A DNA stretch of 64,000 nucleotides, from contig CP011020.1 of NCBI GenBank assembly GCA_001023535.1, positions 894,596 to 958,595 on the forward strand, read 5' to 3'. The stretch's first letter is position 1; every line of letters begins with the position of its first letter. Under the pieces are notes generated by a model, which had not been told where the DNA came from, made no database searches, and saw only the letters and a list, made by a program, of their open reading frames with translations. This DNA comes from Pseudomonas chlororaphis (lineage in GTDB: Bacteria > Pseudomonadota > Gammaproteobacteria > Pseudomonadales > Pseudomonadaceae). A program made the translations under genes and the position numbers. Shown piece by piece: positions 26,577 to 35,835 of the stretch.

Positions 26577-26596
26577 AACGAGAATTGTTCGCGATT
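26577..26596. promoter_or_regulatory. Fur-box-like sequence upstream of the fiuI-like gene
   Basis: AACGAGAATTGTTCGCGATT shares the GAGAAT-N2-TT-N2-C pattern with Pseudomonas Fur boxes but is a partial match. It sits 24-43 bp before the GTG start, where iron-dependent repression would be expected. Confidence 0.45.
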
Positions 26597-26660
26597 GTGA
26601 CAGAGGCGGCAGAGCGAAAGCAATTGGCACTGGTCGGGTGGGGCTTCTGGGGTTGTTGGG

Positions 26661-26746
26661 TGTGGGAGCGAGCTTGCTCGCGATGATGAGCGATCAACTC
26701 ATATCAGTGTCGGCCGACAGTACGCCATCGCGAGCAAGCTCCCACA
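26661..26746. repeat. REP pair, family A
   Basis: TGTGGGAGCGAGCTTGCTCG at 26661 and a shortened complement CGCGAGCAAGCTCCCACA ending at 26746, between the convergent ends of the exonuclease and iron regions. Confidence 0.9.
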
Positions 26747-26773
26747 GGGCCGATGGTGTTCTCCGAACAGGGG

Positions 26774-27481
26774 TTAGATCGAAGGCGCCTGCTGCCGGCG
26801 TTTCCATTGGCCCAGGCGCTGCTGCAACGCCAGCGGGCTGGGGATCTGTTGCTGGCGGGCGCGGCTGAACAGGATCAGCGCCAGTTCCGCCGTGGCCAGG
26901 GCGTCGGCGCTGGCGTTGTGGCGCTCCTGCACCTGCAGCTTGAACGCGTCGATCCAGTCGTCCAGGCCCGCCTGGCGCAGGGCGACCTGGGGGCAGAGCA
27001 TCGGGGCCAGGTCCGCGACGTCGAGGAACGGGTGCTGCAAGCGATAGCCCAGGTGATCCTTCAATGCGCGCCCGAGCATGTGGGCATCGAAGGGTGAGTG
27101 GAAGGCCAGCAACGGGCTGTCGCCGACGTACTCCATGAACGCCAGCAACGCTTCGGCCGGTTCGCTGCCAGCGGCAATCGTGCTCGGCGCCAGGCCATGG
27201 ATCAACACGCTGGGCCCGAGCTTTTGTTTGTCGCATTGCAAGGTGCGTTCGAACTGCTGGCCGAAATCGATCGCGCCGTCTTCGATGGCCACTGCGCCAA
27301 TGGACAGCACCTGGTCCTTGTTGAGGTTCAGCCCGGTGGTTTCCAGGTCCAGCACCACCCAACGCTGTTCCCGCAGGCTGCATTCACCCAGGGCGGCAGC
27401 CGACGGCAGGTCTGCCAGGCGTTGCTGCAAGGCGTCCGGCAATGACGGCTGGGCCGGGCGCAGCCAGGAAAACAGGCTCAC
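26774..27481 (-). CDS. DnaQ-like 3'-5' exonuclease (DEDDh)
   Basis: This 235-residue protein has an exonuclease domain with Exo I Asp45/Glu47 (VLDLETTG), Exo II (AFHSPFDAHML) and Exo III H-N-A-S-A-D, the DEDDh signature of DNA polymerase III epsilon-type nucleases. It lacks the rest of DnaQ, so it is probably a stand-alone repair or nucleotide-turnover nuclease. It starts with GTG, overlapping the stop of the upstream DUF294 gene (GTGA). This exonuclease/DUF294 pairing is common in pseudomonads. Confidence 0.9.
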   Translation of the reverse strand: MSLFSWLRPAQPSLPDALQQRLADLPSAAALGECSLREQRWVVLDLETTGLNLNKDQVLSIGAVAIEDGAIDFGQQFERTLQCDKQKLGPSVLIHGLAPSTIAAGSEPAEALLAFMEYVGDSPLLAFHSPFDAHMLGRALKDHLGYRLQHPFLDVADLAPMLCPQVALRQAGLDDWIDAFKLQVQERHNASADALATAELALILFSRARQQQIPSPLALQQRLGQWKRRQQAPSI

Positions 27482-29463
27482 AGCTGATACCTCAGGCTCA
27501 GGCTGCTTTGCAGACGTTGGGCCTGGCGCAGGGATTCGCGCAGGATGCGTCGGTCCAGATGGTTGAGGCTGTCGGGGTCGACGCGGTTGGAGTACGGCAG
27601 GTTCTCGCGGGTTTGCAGTTGATGCTGTTGCATGCGGGTCTGCTGGATGAAGTGATAGGCCTCTTCATAGGCCGCGCCGTCGAGGGGTTCGATCACCTGG
27701 CGGGCGACCAGTTGCCGCAAGCGCTCCAAGGTGTTGTTGGCGCCGATGCCATTGGCCAGGGCCAGCAAACGGGCGCCGTCCACGAAAGGCGTCAGGCCTT
27801 GCACCTTGAGGTCGAGGGTGGCTTTTTCACCGTTCTTGCGGCTGAGCACAAACTCTCTGAAGCGCCCCACCGGCGGGCGATGGCGCAACGCGTTGTCGGC
27901 CATCATGCGCTGGAACAGACGGTTATCGCCCACCTGGTCGAGGATCTGCTGGCGCAATTGTTCGCAACCTTGTTCGTCACCCCAGACCACCCGCAGGTCG
28001 AAATAGATGCTCGAGCCCAACAGGTTCTCCGGCGTCGCCTCGCGAATGAACGCGGCAAAGCGCCGGGCCCATTCGGCGCGGGACAGACACAGCTCGGGGT
28101 TGCCGGCCATGATGTTGCCCTTGCACAGCGTGAAGCCGCACAGGGCCAGGCTCTGGTTGATCTGTTGGGCGATGGGCAGCAGCAGGCCTCGGATCTGCGC
28201 GGCGTGGGCGGCGTCCCGGGCTTCGAAGAGGATGCCGTTGTCCTGGTCGGTGTGCAGGGTTTGCTCGCGGCGACCTTCACTGCCAAAACACAACCAGCTG
28301 AACGGTACGCCGGGGTCGCCCTTGTCGGCCAGGGTCAGTTCGATGATCCGGCACACCGTGTGGTCGTTGAGCAACGTGATGATGTGAGTGATCTGGGTCG
28401 AGGAGGCGCCATGGGCGAGCATGCGCTCCACCAGTTGACCGATCTCGCCACGCAGGGCCACCAGGTTTTCCACCTTCGGTGCGCTGCGGATGGTACGGGC
28501 CAGGTGCACCAGGTCGACTCGTTGCAGGGAAAACAGATCGCGCTCGGACACCACGCCGCACAGGCGCTGTTCCTTGACCAGGCAGACGTGGGCGATGTGA
28601 CGCTCGGTCATGGCAATCGCGGCGTCGAAGGCGCTGTGGTCCGGCGACAGGAAAAACGGCGCCTGAGTCATGTGCCCGGCGATGGCCTGGGAGAAATCCC
28701 CGGCCCCATCGGCCACCACTTGCCGCAGGTCGCGCAGGGTGAAAATCCCGACCGGCGTCTTCTGTTCCGTCACGACCACGATGCTGCCAACCTGTTGCTC
28801 GTGCATCAGTTTCACGGCTTCGCGCAAGGGCGTGTCGGGGCTGCAACTCACTGGGTGACGCATCGCCAGTTCACCCAGGCGCGTATTGAGGGAGTACTGC
28901 GTGCCTAGGGTCTGCGCGGATTTCTGTTGGACCTGCTGGTTGACCTGGTCCAGGAGGCTGCTGACCCCGCGCAAGGCGAAGTCGCGAAACGGCCCGGAGA
29001 GGGCGAACAGCTTGATGAAGGCCTGTTTGTTCAGTTGCAGGCAGAACGTGTCCTCGCCGGCCCGGTGTTCGGTGCGGGTGGCGCGCTCGCCGAGCAAGGC
29101 GGCGAGGGGAAAACACTCGCCGGTGGTGATTTCGAAGGTGGTCTCGGTACCGCCCTTGGCCGAATGCGGACGCTCGCCCACTACCCGGCCCTGCTTGACG
29201 ATGTAGAAGTGTTCCACCGGGCCATCGGCCGGCTTGATGATGGTTTCGCCAGTGGCGTAGAAACGCAGCAGGCATTGCTCCACCAGGTACGCCAGGTGGG
29301 CATTTTCCATGTGGTTGAACGGCGGGAAGCGCTGGAGAAACTGCAGTGTCCCCTGGATGTTTTGCAACACCGCGGTTTTCCCTGCCTGGGTGAAGGCGTC
29401 CGCTTTTTTCATAGCCATTACGCAATCTTTTTCGAATTGTTGTGGTCGGATCTGTTCTCCCAT
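27478..29463 (-). CDS. cNMP-binding / CBS / DUF294 nucleotidyltransferase-like protein
   Basis: Up to 661 residues. Domains in order: cyclic-nucleotide-binding-like (~50-160, GETIIKPADGPVEHFYIVKQ), a tandem CBS pair (~215-330, EQQVGSIVVVTEQKTPVGIF), a GlnD-like DUF294 nucleotidyltransferase domain with GSEGRREQTLHTDQDN (~395-410), and a DUF294 C-terminal helical region. This suggests a signal-responsive protein-modifying enzyme; the target is unknown. The start at 29463 has AGGGG upstream; ATGs at 29418 and 29412 begin the segment most conserved in relatives and are real alternatives. It is translationally coupled to the exonuclease. Confidence 0.87.
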   Translation of the reverse strand: MGEQIRPQQFEKDCVMAMKKADAFTQAGKTAVLQNIQGTLQFLQRFPPFNHMENAHLAYLVEQCLLRFYATGETIIKPADGPVEHFYIVKQGRVVGERPHSAKGGTETTFEITTGECFPLAALLGERATRTEHRAGEDTFCLQLNKQAFIKLFALSGPFRDFALRGVSSLLDQVNQQVQQKSAQTLGTQYSLNTRLGELAMRHPVSCSPDTPLREAVKLMHEQQVGSIVVVTEQKTPVGIFTLRDLRQVVADGAGDFSQAIAGHMTQAPFFLSPDHSAFDAAIAMTERHIAHVCLVKEQRLCGVVSERDLFSLQRVDLVHLARTIRSAPKVENLVALRGEIGQLVERMLAHGASSTQITHIITLLNDHTVCRIIELTLADKGDPGVPFSWLCFGSEGRREQTLHTDQDNGILFEARDAAHAAQIRGLLLPIAQQINQSLALCGFTLCKGNIMAGNPELCLSRAEWARRFAAFIREATPENLLGSSIYFDLRVVWGDEQGCEQLRQQILDQVGDNRLFQRMMADNALRHRPPVGRFREFVLSRKNGEKATLDLKVQGLTPFVDGARLLALANGIGANNTLERLRQLVARQVIEPLDGAAYEEAYHFIQQTRMQQHQLQTRENLPYSNRVDPDSLNHLDRRILRESLRQAQRLQSSLSLRYQL

Positions 29464-29670
29464 GGTCGGCCCCTGAGCGCGGGGTGCCCATTGGACGTAA
29501 GTCTAGGTCGCCCGCGATAGGGCGAAACCGGGGGGAAATGCCCTGTGAGGGCCTTAAAAAAACTTCATTAAATGTTCTTGGAAAAAAATCCGACGAAGTG
29601 CACATTGAAGCGCCTTGCAACGATGTCTGACCACTTGCCAAGGGAATGATTCGAGAACGTAGAGAGCCCC

Positions 29671-30117
29671 ATGTCCGACCACGATATTTTGAGTGACGCC
29701 GAGCGCGAGGCGCTGAGTGCCGTCATGCTGGAACCCGACCTGCCGCCGCAGCGAGTCTTGATCGTCGATGACGACAAGGACGCCCGTGAACTGCTGTCGG
29801 AAATTCTGGCGCTGGACGGGATTCACTGCATGACCGCCGCCAGCGGTGAAACGGCACTCAAGATGCTGGAAACCAAGCCGTCGATCGGTCTGATAATCAC
29901 TGATCTGCGCATGGGCAATGTCGATGGCCTGGAACTGGTCCGCCTGGTGCGCGAGTCCGAGCGTGCCGCGTTGCCGATCATCCTGGTGTCCGGAGACGCC
30001 GACGTGAAGGACGCCATCGAAGCCATGCACCTGAGCGTGGTGGACTTCCTGCTCAAGCCCATCGATACGGAGAAATTGTTGGGGTTGGTCAAGCGGGAGT
30101 TGGGGATGGACCTCTAG
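29671..30117 (+). CDS. Single-domain response regulator
   Basis: This 148-residue protein has a 25-residue leader then one receiver domain: acidic pocket VDDDKD, phospho-acceptor Asp78 (LIITDLRMG), Thr/Ser in ILVSGDA and Lys in LLKPID. There is no output domain, so it must act by protein contact or as a phosphate sink. No histidine kinase is adjacent; the upstream divergent DUF294 gene is the only neighbour with signalling domains. A bidirectional terminator follows it. Confidence 0.9.
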   Translation: MSDHDILSDAEREALSAVMLEPDLPPQRVLIVDDDKDARELLSEILALDGIHCMTAASGETALKMLETKPSIGLIITDLRMGNVDGLELVRLVRESERAALPIILVSGDADVKDAIEAMHLSVVDFLLKPIDTEKLLGLVKRELGMDL

Positions 30118-30150
30118 CCTGTGGCGATCGGTCCGCACGGCAAACAAAAA

Positions 30151-30176
30151 AGGCCCTGATCGCAAGATCAGGGCCT
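30151..30176. terminator. Bidirectional terminator between the receiver gene and glcB
   Basis: AGGCCCTGATC-GCAA-GATCAGGGCCT is a perfect 11-bp stem with a GCAA loop, flanked by A5-6 on the left and TT(T)CT on the right. It serves the plus-strand receiver gene and the minus-strand malate synthase gene. Confidence 0.95.
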
Positions 30177-30200
30177 TTCTCATTGATCGCTACCGCTCAA

Positions 30201-32378
30201 TCACAACCCATTGGCTGCCTTGAACTCACGACGGCGGCGGTGCAGCACCGGCTCGGTGTAGCCGTTAGGCTGGCGGGTGCCTTCGATCACCAGTTCGACC
30301 GCCGCCTGGAAGGCGATGTTGCTGTCGAAGTCCGGCGCCAGCGGGCGGTACAGCGGGTCGTTGGCGTTCTGGCGATCCACCACCGGCGCCATGCGCTTGA
30401 GGCTTTCCATCACCTGGTCCTGCGTGACGATGCCATGGCGCAGCCAGTTGGCGATGTGCTGGCTGGAAATGCGCAGCGTCGCCCGGTCTTCCATCAGGCC
30501 GATGTCGTTGATGTCCGGCACCTTGGAACAACCCACGCCTTGGTCGATCCAGCGCACCACGTAGCCGAGGATGCCCTGGGCGTTGTTGTCCAGTTCGTTC
30601 CTGATCTGCTCCGGTGTCCAGTTCGGGTTGGCGGCCAGCGGGATGGTCAGGATGTCGTCCACCGACGCGCGGGTGCGCTTGGCCAGTTCGGCCTGGCGAG
30701 CGAATACGTCGACCTTGTGGTAGTGCAGGGCGTGCAGGGCAGCGGCGGTCGGCGACGGCACCCAGGCGGTGTTGGCGCCGGCCATTGGGTGGGCGACTTT
30801 CTGTTCGAGCATCGCCGCCATCAGGTCGGGCATGGCCCACATGCCCTTGCCGATTTGTGCGCGACCTTGCAGGCCGGTGCTCAAACCGATGTCGACGTTC
30901 CAGTTTTCGTACGCGGCGATCCACTTCTCGGCCTTCATGTCGGCCTTGCGCACCATCGGGCCGGCTTCCATCGAGGTGTGGATTTCGTCGCCGGTGCGGT
31001 CCAGGAAGCCGGTGTTGATGAACACCACGCGCTCGCTGGCTGCCTTGATGCAGGCCTTGAGGTTGACCGTGGTGCGGCGCTCCTCGTCCATGATCCCGAC
31101 CTTGAGGGTGTTGCGCGGCAGGTTCAGCACGTCTTCGATACGACCGAACAGCTCGTTGGTGAAGGCGGCTTCTTCAGGCCCGTGCATCTTCGGCTTGACG
31201 ATGTACACCGAGCCGGTGCGGCTGTTGCGGCGGGAGGTGTTGCCGTTGAGGCTGTGGATCGCCGCCAGGCTGGTGATCAGGCCGTCGAGGATACCTTCCG
31301 GTACTTCGTTGCCGTGCTTGTCCAGGATCGCGTCGATGGTCATCAGGTGCCCGACGTTACGCACGAACAGCAGCGAGCGACCGTGCAGCGTCAGGCCCGA
31401 GCCGTCGGCGGTGGTGTAGGCGCGGTCGGCGTTCATGGTGCGGGTGAACGTCTGGTCGCCCTTGGTCACTTGCTCCGACAGATCACCCTTCATCAGGCCG
31501 AGCCAGTTACGGTAGATCACCACCTTGTCATCGGCGTCGACGGCGGCGACCGAGTCTTCGCAGTCCATGATGGTGGTCAGCGCCGCTTCCATCAGGATGT
31601 CTTTCACACCAGCCGCGTCGGTCTGGCCGACCGGGGTGCTGGCGTCGATCTGGATTTCGAAGTGCAGGCCGTTGTGCTTGAGCAGCACGGCGGCCGGCGC
31701 CGCGGCATCACCCTGGAAACCGATCAGTTGAGCATCGTCACGCAGGCCACTGTTGCTGCCGCCCTTGAGGGTGACCACCAGTTTGCCGTCGACGATCTTG
31801 TAGGCGGTGGAGTCGACATGGGAGCCGGCCGCCAGGGGGGCTGCTTCGTCGAGGAAGGCGCGGGCGAAGGCGATGACCTTGTCGCCGCGAACCTTGTTGT
31901 AGCCCTTGCCCTTTTGTGCGCCGTCGGCTTCGCTGATGGCGTCGGTGCCGTACAGCGCGTCGTACAGCGAACCCCAGCGGGCATTCGAGGCGTTGAGGGC
32001 GAAGCGGGCGTTCATCACCGGCACCACCAGCTGCGGGCCGGCCATGCGGGCGATTTCGTCATCGACGTTTTGGGTCGTGGCCTGGAAATCCGCCGCTTCT
32101 GGCAGCAGGTATCCGATGTCTTGCAGGAAGGCTTTGTAAGCCACGGCGTCGTGGGCCTGGCCGGCACGGGCCTGATGCCAGGCATCGATCCGTGCCTGGA
32201 AGTCGTCGCGTTTGGCGAGTAGGGCTTGGTTCTTCGGTGCCAGGTCATGGATGACCTTGTCGGCACCGGCCCAGAATGCGTCGGCGGTGAGGCCGGTTCC
32301 GGGAATGGCTTCGTTATTCACGAAGTCGAACAGGACTTTGGCGACCTGCAGGCCACCGACTTGAACGTGTTCAGTCAT
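30201..32378 (-). CDS. glcB: Malate synthase G
   Basis: This 725-residue protein has the length of MSG rather than the ~540-residue form A. It contains the family motifs [32 protein letters not shown] and [20 protein letters not shown], holding the catalytic Arg/Asp residues and Mg2+ ligands. It condenses glyoxylate and acetyl-CoA to malate in the glyoxylate bypass, needed for growth on acetate and fatty acids. ATG at 32376-32378 follows GAGG; an upstream in-frame codon is less likely. It stands alone between a terminator and a long leader region. Confidence 0.97.
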   Translation of the reverse strand: MTEHVQVGGLQVAKVLFDFVNNEAIPGTGLTADAFWAGADKVIHDLAPKNQALLAKRDDFQARIDAWHQARAGQAHDAVAYKAFLQDIGYLLPEAADFQATTQNVDDEIARMAGPQLVVPVMNARFALNASNARWGSLYDALYGTDAISEADGAQKGKGYNKVRGDKVIAFARAFLDEAAPLAAGSHVDSTAYKIVDGKLVVTLKGGSNSGLRDDAQLIGFQGDAAAPAAVLLKHNGLHFEIQIDASTPVGQTDAAGVKDILMEAALTTIMDCEDSVAAVDADDKVVIYRNWLGLMKGDLSEQVTKGDQTFTRTMNADRAYTTADGSGLTLHGRSLLFVRNVGHLMTIDAILDKHGNEVPEGILDGLITSLAAIHSLNGNTSRRNSRTGSVYIVKPKMHGPEEAAFTNELFGRIEDVLNLPRNTLKVGIMDEERRTTVNLKACIKAASERVVFINTGFLDRTGDEIHTSMEAGPMVRKADMKAEKWIAAYENWNVDIGLSTGLQGRAQIGKGMWAMPDLMAAMLEQKVAHPMAGANTAWVPSPTAAALHALHYHKVDVFARQAELAKRTRASVDDILTIPLAANPNWTPEQIRNELDNNAQGILGYVVRWIDQGVGCSKVPDINDIGLMEDRATLRISSQHIANWLRHGIVTQDQVMESLKRMAPVVDRQNANDPLYRPLAPDFDSNIAFQAAVELVIEGTRQPNGYTEPVLHRRRREFKAANGL

Positions 32379-32822
32379 TGCTTGCCTCACTCTGCTCAGC
32401 TATTTCGCTTTTCAGCTCTTCGATTTTGACAATGAAGCCTCGGGACATTTAAACCACAAACCCCGGTACCAGTACATGCCATCGCTGGCGGCTGGGTGGG
32501 ACCTATCAAAGGGCTCTTGGCCTTGCTGACGGGGCTTTCAGGGATGCGACTGCGCCTTAAGCAGACATCGGTCCAACGTTATGTAGTGCTCGCTGCGGCA
32601 TACTACATGATCAACTGCGGTTGTGAAAATCAGACTAAATGCGTCGTTCTGCGACCGACTAAAGGCGTACAGTCACGACGAGGCATCGGATGTTCTCAAA
32701 AAACAGATGGATTGTTCCAGATAAATCTTGAAACTTGTACACGATTGTTCGCTTGGCAAGTCTCGCCACAAGTTTGATGTGCACTTCTATACTCCTGCTT
32801 CTCACCACAAGAGGGCTGCGCC
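32379..32822. promoter_or_regulatory. 444-nt intergenic region with divergent promoters and an inverted repeat
   Basis: It separates glcB (leftward) and the GcvR-like gene (rightward), so it must hold both promoters. The clearest structure is ATGTAGT-N14-ACTACAT at 32581-32608 (7-bp perfect arms), an operator-like dyad. A TATACT hexamer at about 32789 could be a -10 for the rightward gene, without a clear -35. Short open frames here show no coding character. Confidence 0.5.
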
Positions 32823-33341
32823 ATGGACCATCTGGTTATCACTGTTTTTGCCCCGGACAAGCCCGGGCAGGTCGAGCGCATCGCCGATTGCATCGCCGAG
32901 CACGGCGGCAACTGGCTGGAAAGTCGCATGTCGCACCTGGCCGGGCAGTTTGCCGGGATCCTGCGCCTCAGCGCCCCCGCCGAGGCCCATGGGGCGTTGA
33001 TCGAGGCCTTGCAGGGGCTATCGGTCCACGGCATCCGCGTGCTGATCGCCGAGAGCGCCGCCGAGGCGTCGTGCAGTTGGAAACCCATTGTCATGGAGCT
33101 GGTGGGTAACGATCGGCCTGGCATCGTGCGCGACATCACCCGGCTGCTGAGCGAGCAAGGGGTCAATGTCGAGCGGCTGGTCACCCATGTGCGACCGGCC
33201 CCCATGAGCAGCGAGTTGCTGTTTCACGCCGAGGCAATCCTTGGCGTGCCGCTGGCCTTGTCGCTGGACACATTGCAGGAACGCCTGGAGACCCTGGCCG
33301 ATGAATTGATGGTGGAGCTCAAGCTCAGCGACGAAGCGTGA
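32823..33341 (+). CDS. GcvR-like regulator with two ACT domains
   Basis: This 172-residue protein consists of two ACT domains (residues ~1-75, LVITVFAPDKPGQVERIADC; ~88-165, VMELVGNDRPGIVRDITRLL), the architecture of glycine cleavage system transcriptional repressor GcvR. In E. coli GcvR binds GcvA and glycine and blocks gcv activation; here no gcv gene is near, so the target could differ. The ATG at 32823 is preceded by AGAGGG. A T-tract terminator follows about 200 nt downstream. Confidence 0.85.
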   Translation: MDHLVITVFAPDKPGQVERIADCIAEHGGNWLESRMSHLAGQFAGILRLSAPAEAHGALIEALQGLSVHGIRVLIAESAAEASCSWKPIVMELVGNDRPGIVRDITRLLSEQGVNVERLVTHVRPAPMSSELLFHAEAILGVPLALSLDTLQERLETLADELMVELKLSDEA

Positions 33342-33347
33342 AGCGGG

Positions 33348-33495
33348 TTATCCAAGGAAAACCTGAGCCTGCCTGTGGATAACCTGTAGAGACCCGGCGC
33401 CAGCCCAGGCCCGCTGGGCCTTAGCCGGCGATGATCAAAAAATCACCGATTATCAAGGGCTTGTGCACAAACGGCGGGGACCACGCTGTGGATAA
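33348..33495. other. Intergenic cluster of DnaA boxes with a perfect IHF consensus
   Basis: Two perfect DnaA boxes (TTATCCACA read on the minus strand) lie at 33374-33382 and 33487-33495 in the same orientation. Two weaker ones lie at 33348 (TTATCCAAG) and 33461 (TTGTGCACA, 8/9). Between them TATCAAGGGCTTG (33451-33463) fits the IHF consensus WATCAANNNNTTR exactly, next to an AT-rich patch. This is the composition of datA- or DARS-type DnaA-control loci. It is not a replication origin: dnaA, dnaN and an AT-rich unwinding region are absent. Confidence 0.6.
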
Positions 33496-33536
33496 CCTTG
33501 GGAAGAATCAGCGCAGGCCACGTTGCACGGGGCCTG

Positions 33537-33556
33537 CGCACGTTTGTGCGTTTTTT
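33537..33556 (+). terminator. Intrinsic terminator for the rightward GcvR-like transcript
   Basis: CGCAC-GTTT-GTGCG followed by TTTTTT. A larger dyad, GCGCAGGCC (33511-33519) with GGCCTGCGC (33531-33539), overlaps its left edge and may end the leftward rarD transcript. Confidence 0.8.
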
Positions 33557-33558
33557 GA

Positions 33559-34446
33559 TCAGTTGCGCCGACGCAGGCTGATCACGGCATCGATGCTGTA
33601 CACCGCGAGCCCCGCCCAGATGAACAGGAACGCCACCAGGGTGCTGGACGACAGGTGCTCGCCGAACAGTGTCACCGCCAGCAGCAGCACCAAGGTCGGG
33701 GCGATGTACTGGAGGAACCCCAGCGTGGTGTAGGGCAGGTGCCGGGCCGCGGCGTTGAAGCACACCAGCGGAACCAGCGTCACCGGGCCTGCGGCCACCA
33801 GCCACCAGGCTTCGGAAGTGCTCCAGAAAGCAGCCTGGGCACTGGTGGCCGCCGGGTTGAGCAGCAGCCAGGCCACGGCAATCGGCACCAGCATCCAGGT
33901 TTCCACCACCAACCCCGGCAGGGCCTTGACCGGCGCCTGCTTGCGGATCAATCCATAGAAACCGAAGGTCAGCGCCAACGCCAGCGATACCCATGGCAGG
34001 TTGCCCACTTGCCAGACCTGCTGCGCCACGCCCACCGCCGCCAACCCCACCGCCACCCATTGCATGGGCCGCAGCCGTTCACCCAGGATCAGCATGCCCA
34101 GCAGCACGTTCACCAGAGGATTGATGTAATAGCCCAGGCTCGCTTCGAGCATCCGCCCATTGTTCACCGCCCAGACGTAGGTCAGCCAGTTGACCGCGAT
34201 CAGCGTACCGCTCAGGGCCAGGATCGCCAGTCGGCGTGGGTTGTCCCGCAGTTCGCGCCACCAGCCCGGATGCTTCCAGACCAGCAGCAATGCCGCGCCG
34301 AACAGCGCCGACCACAGGACGCGGTGGATGATGATCTCCACGGCTGGCACGCTGGCGATGGCTTTGAAATAGATGGGGAACAATCCCCAGACGATATAGG
34401 CGGTCAGGCCCAGGATGTACCCGCGACGCGGGTTGGCGGCTTGCAT
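33559..34446 (-). CDS. rarD: EamA-family transporter RarD
   Basis: This 295-residue protein has ten predicted transmembrane helices in two EamA halves. It starts RGYILGLTAYIVWGLFPIYF, the RarD signature, and contains HRVLWSALFG and LGYYINPLVNVLLGML. RarD proteins are drug/metabolite superfamily exporters; the substrate is not established (the name comes from an early chloramphenicol-sensitivity association). ATG at 34444-34446. A REP pair lies between it and srkA upstream. Confidence 0.92.
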   Translation of the reverse strand: MQAANPRRGYILGLTAYIVWGLFPIYFKAIASVPAVEIIIHRVLWSALFGAALLLVWKHPGWWRELRDNPRRLAILALSGTLIAVNWLTYVWAVNNGRMLEASLGYYINPLVNVLLGMLILGERLRPMQWVAVGLAAVGVAQQVWQVGNLPWVSLALALTFGFYGLIRKQAPVKALPGLVVETWMLVPIAVAWLLLNPAATSAQAAFWSTSEAWWLVAAGPVTLVPLVCFNAAARHLPYTTLGFLQYIAPTLVLLLAVTLFGEHLSSSTLVAFLFIWAGLAVYSIDAVISLRRRN

Positions 34447-34549
34447 GCAGAATCCTTGCTTAGGCAGCTAACAAAGAAGTGATTGTAAGGAGATTTGTCA
34501 GGTTGGGTGTGAACCTTTGTGAACGTCCTGGCCCCGCCACAGATCCTTC

Positions 34550-34639
34550 TGTGGGAGCGGGCTCGCTCGCGAAAGCGGTGGGTCAGTCGAGATGGATATT
34601 GAATGTTCCTCCGGCGTCGCGAGCAAGCCCGCTCCCACA
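34550..34639. repeat. REP pair, family A, between srkA and rarD
   Basis: TGTGGGAGCGGGCTCGCTCG at 34550 and CGCGAGCAAGCCCGCTCCCA with its final CA ending at 34639. Confidence 0.92.
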
Positions 34640-34665
34640 CGGGGCGCGGTGACAGCTGAAACCCA

Positions 34666-35640
34666 TCAGAACAACTTCAACGGCTCTTCATTCAGTGCCG
34701 CCAGTTGCTCGCGCAAGGCCAGCACCTGGTCGCCCCAGTAGCGTTCACTGCCGAACCACGGAAAGCTGCGGGGGAAGGCCGGGTCGTCCCAGCGGCGTGC
34801 GAGCCAGGCGCTGTAGTGCATCAGGCGCAGGGCGCGCAAAGGTTCGATCAGCGCCAGTTCCCGAGGGTCGAAGTCGTGGAACTCCTGGTAACCGTCCATC
34901 AATTCCGACAACTGCCCCAGGCAGGCCTGGCGGTCGCCGGCGAGCATCATCCACAGGTCCTGGACCGCGGGGCCCATGCGGCAATCGTCGAGGTCGACGA
35001 TGTGAAACACTTCATCGCGGCACATCATGTTGCCGGGATGACAGTCGCCGTGCATGCGGATGGTCTGGTGGGGTGTGGCGGCGTAGGCCTCTTCGACACG
35101 CTTGAGCAGGTCCCTGGCGACCGACTCGTAGGCCGGCAACAGACTGCGCGGGACGAAGCCGCTGTCCAGCACCGTGGCCAGGGAATCGTGGCCGAAGTTC
35201 TTCACGCCCAAGGCTTCGCGGTGCTCGAACGGGCGGCTGGCGCCCACGGCGTGCAGGCGTCCGAGCAGTTGCCCGAGGCGGTAGAGTTGGTCGAGGTTAC
35301 CCGGCTCCGGCGCACGGCCGCCACGACGGGGAAACAGGGTGAAGCGAAAGCCTGCGTGTTCGTGCAGGCTGACGCCGTCATGAACCAATGGCGCCACCAC
35401 CGGCACGTCGCAATCGGCCAGTTCGAACGTGAAACGGTGTTCTTCCAGGATCGCTTCATTGGTCCAGCGCGCAGGGCGATAGAACTTGGCGATCAGCGGC
35501 TCGCCGTCCTCGATACCGACCTGATAGACACGGTTCTCATAACTGTTGAGTGCCAACACCCGGGCATCACTGAGCAAGCCCAGGCTTTCAACGGCGTCGA
35601 GTACGAGATCGGGGGTGAGGGTTTCAAACGGATGGGACAT
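34666..35640 (-). CDS. srkA: Stress response kinase A (YihE/RdoA)
   Basis: The 324-residue protein belongs to the APH/choline-kinase-like family. It has a catalytic loop MHGDCHPGNMMCRDE followed by metal-binding IVDLDDCRMGPAVQDLW. The N-lobe includes VYQVGIEDGEPLIAKFYRP with the ATP-binding Lys. SrkA is a Ser/Thr kinase that counteracts MazF-linked death and envelope stress in E. coli. ATG at 35638-35640 starts MSHPFETLTPD, matching the family; a 15-residue upstream extension is unlikely. Confidence 0.93.
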   Translation of the reverse strand: MSHPFETLTPDLVLDAVESLGLLSDARVLALNSYENRVYQVGIEDGEPLIAKFYRPARWTNEAILEEHRFTFELADCDVPVVAPLVHDGVSLHEHAGFRFTLFPRRGGRAPEPGNLDQLYRLGQLLGRLHAVGASRPFEHREALGVKNFGHDSLATVLDSGFVPRSLLPAYESVARDLLKRVEEAYAATPHQTIRMHGDCHPGNMMCRDEVFHIVDLDDCRMGPAVQDLWMMLAGDRQACLGQLSELMDGYQEFHDFDPRELALIEPLRALRLMHYSAWLARRWDDPAFPRSFPWFGSERYWGDQVLALREQLAALNEEPLKLF

Positions 35641-35732
35641 GCTGACTCCTGCGCAGCGGCAGGGCTGCCGCGTCCGGCCCAGCATGGTAGCGCAAAGCAG
35701 TCTGGATTGATTGTCAGTCCTGAATCAGCTTC

Positions 35733-35825
35733 GTGGCGAGGGAGCTTGCTCCCGCTGGGTTGCGCAGCGACCCCAGATATTTATGGGCGCTGCACACCCA
35801 AGCGGGAGCAAGCTCCCTCGCCACA
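35733..35825. repeat. REP pair, family B, between phoX and srkA
   Basis: GTGGCGAGGGAGCTTGCTCC at 35733 and its complement ending at 35825. Confidence 0.92.
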
Positions 35826-35835
35826 AAAGCAAATG

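Noticed and set aside
26774..27481. DNA polymerase III epsilon subunit (dnaQ)
   Set aside because: Only the exonuclease domain is shared; context and length fit the DUF294-associated exonuclease family.
32496..32777. 93-codon frame between glcB and the GcvR-like gene
   Set aside because: No ribosome site, irregular codon use and overlap with an inverted repeat; treated as intergenic.
33348..33495. Replication origin
   Set aside because: Few boxes, no AT-rich unwinding repeats, and none of the dnaA-dnaN-gyrB neighbours of a Pseudomonas oriC.
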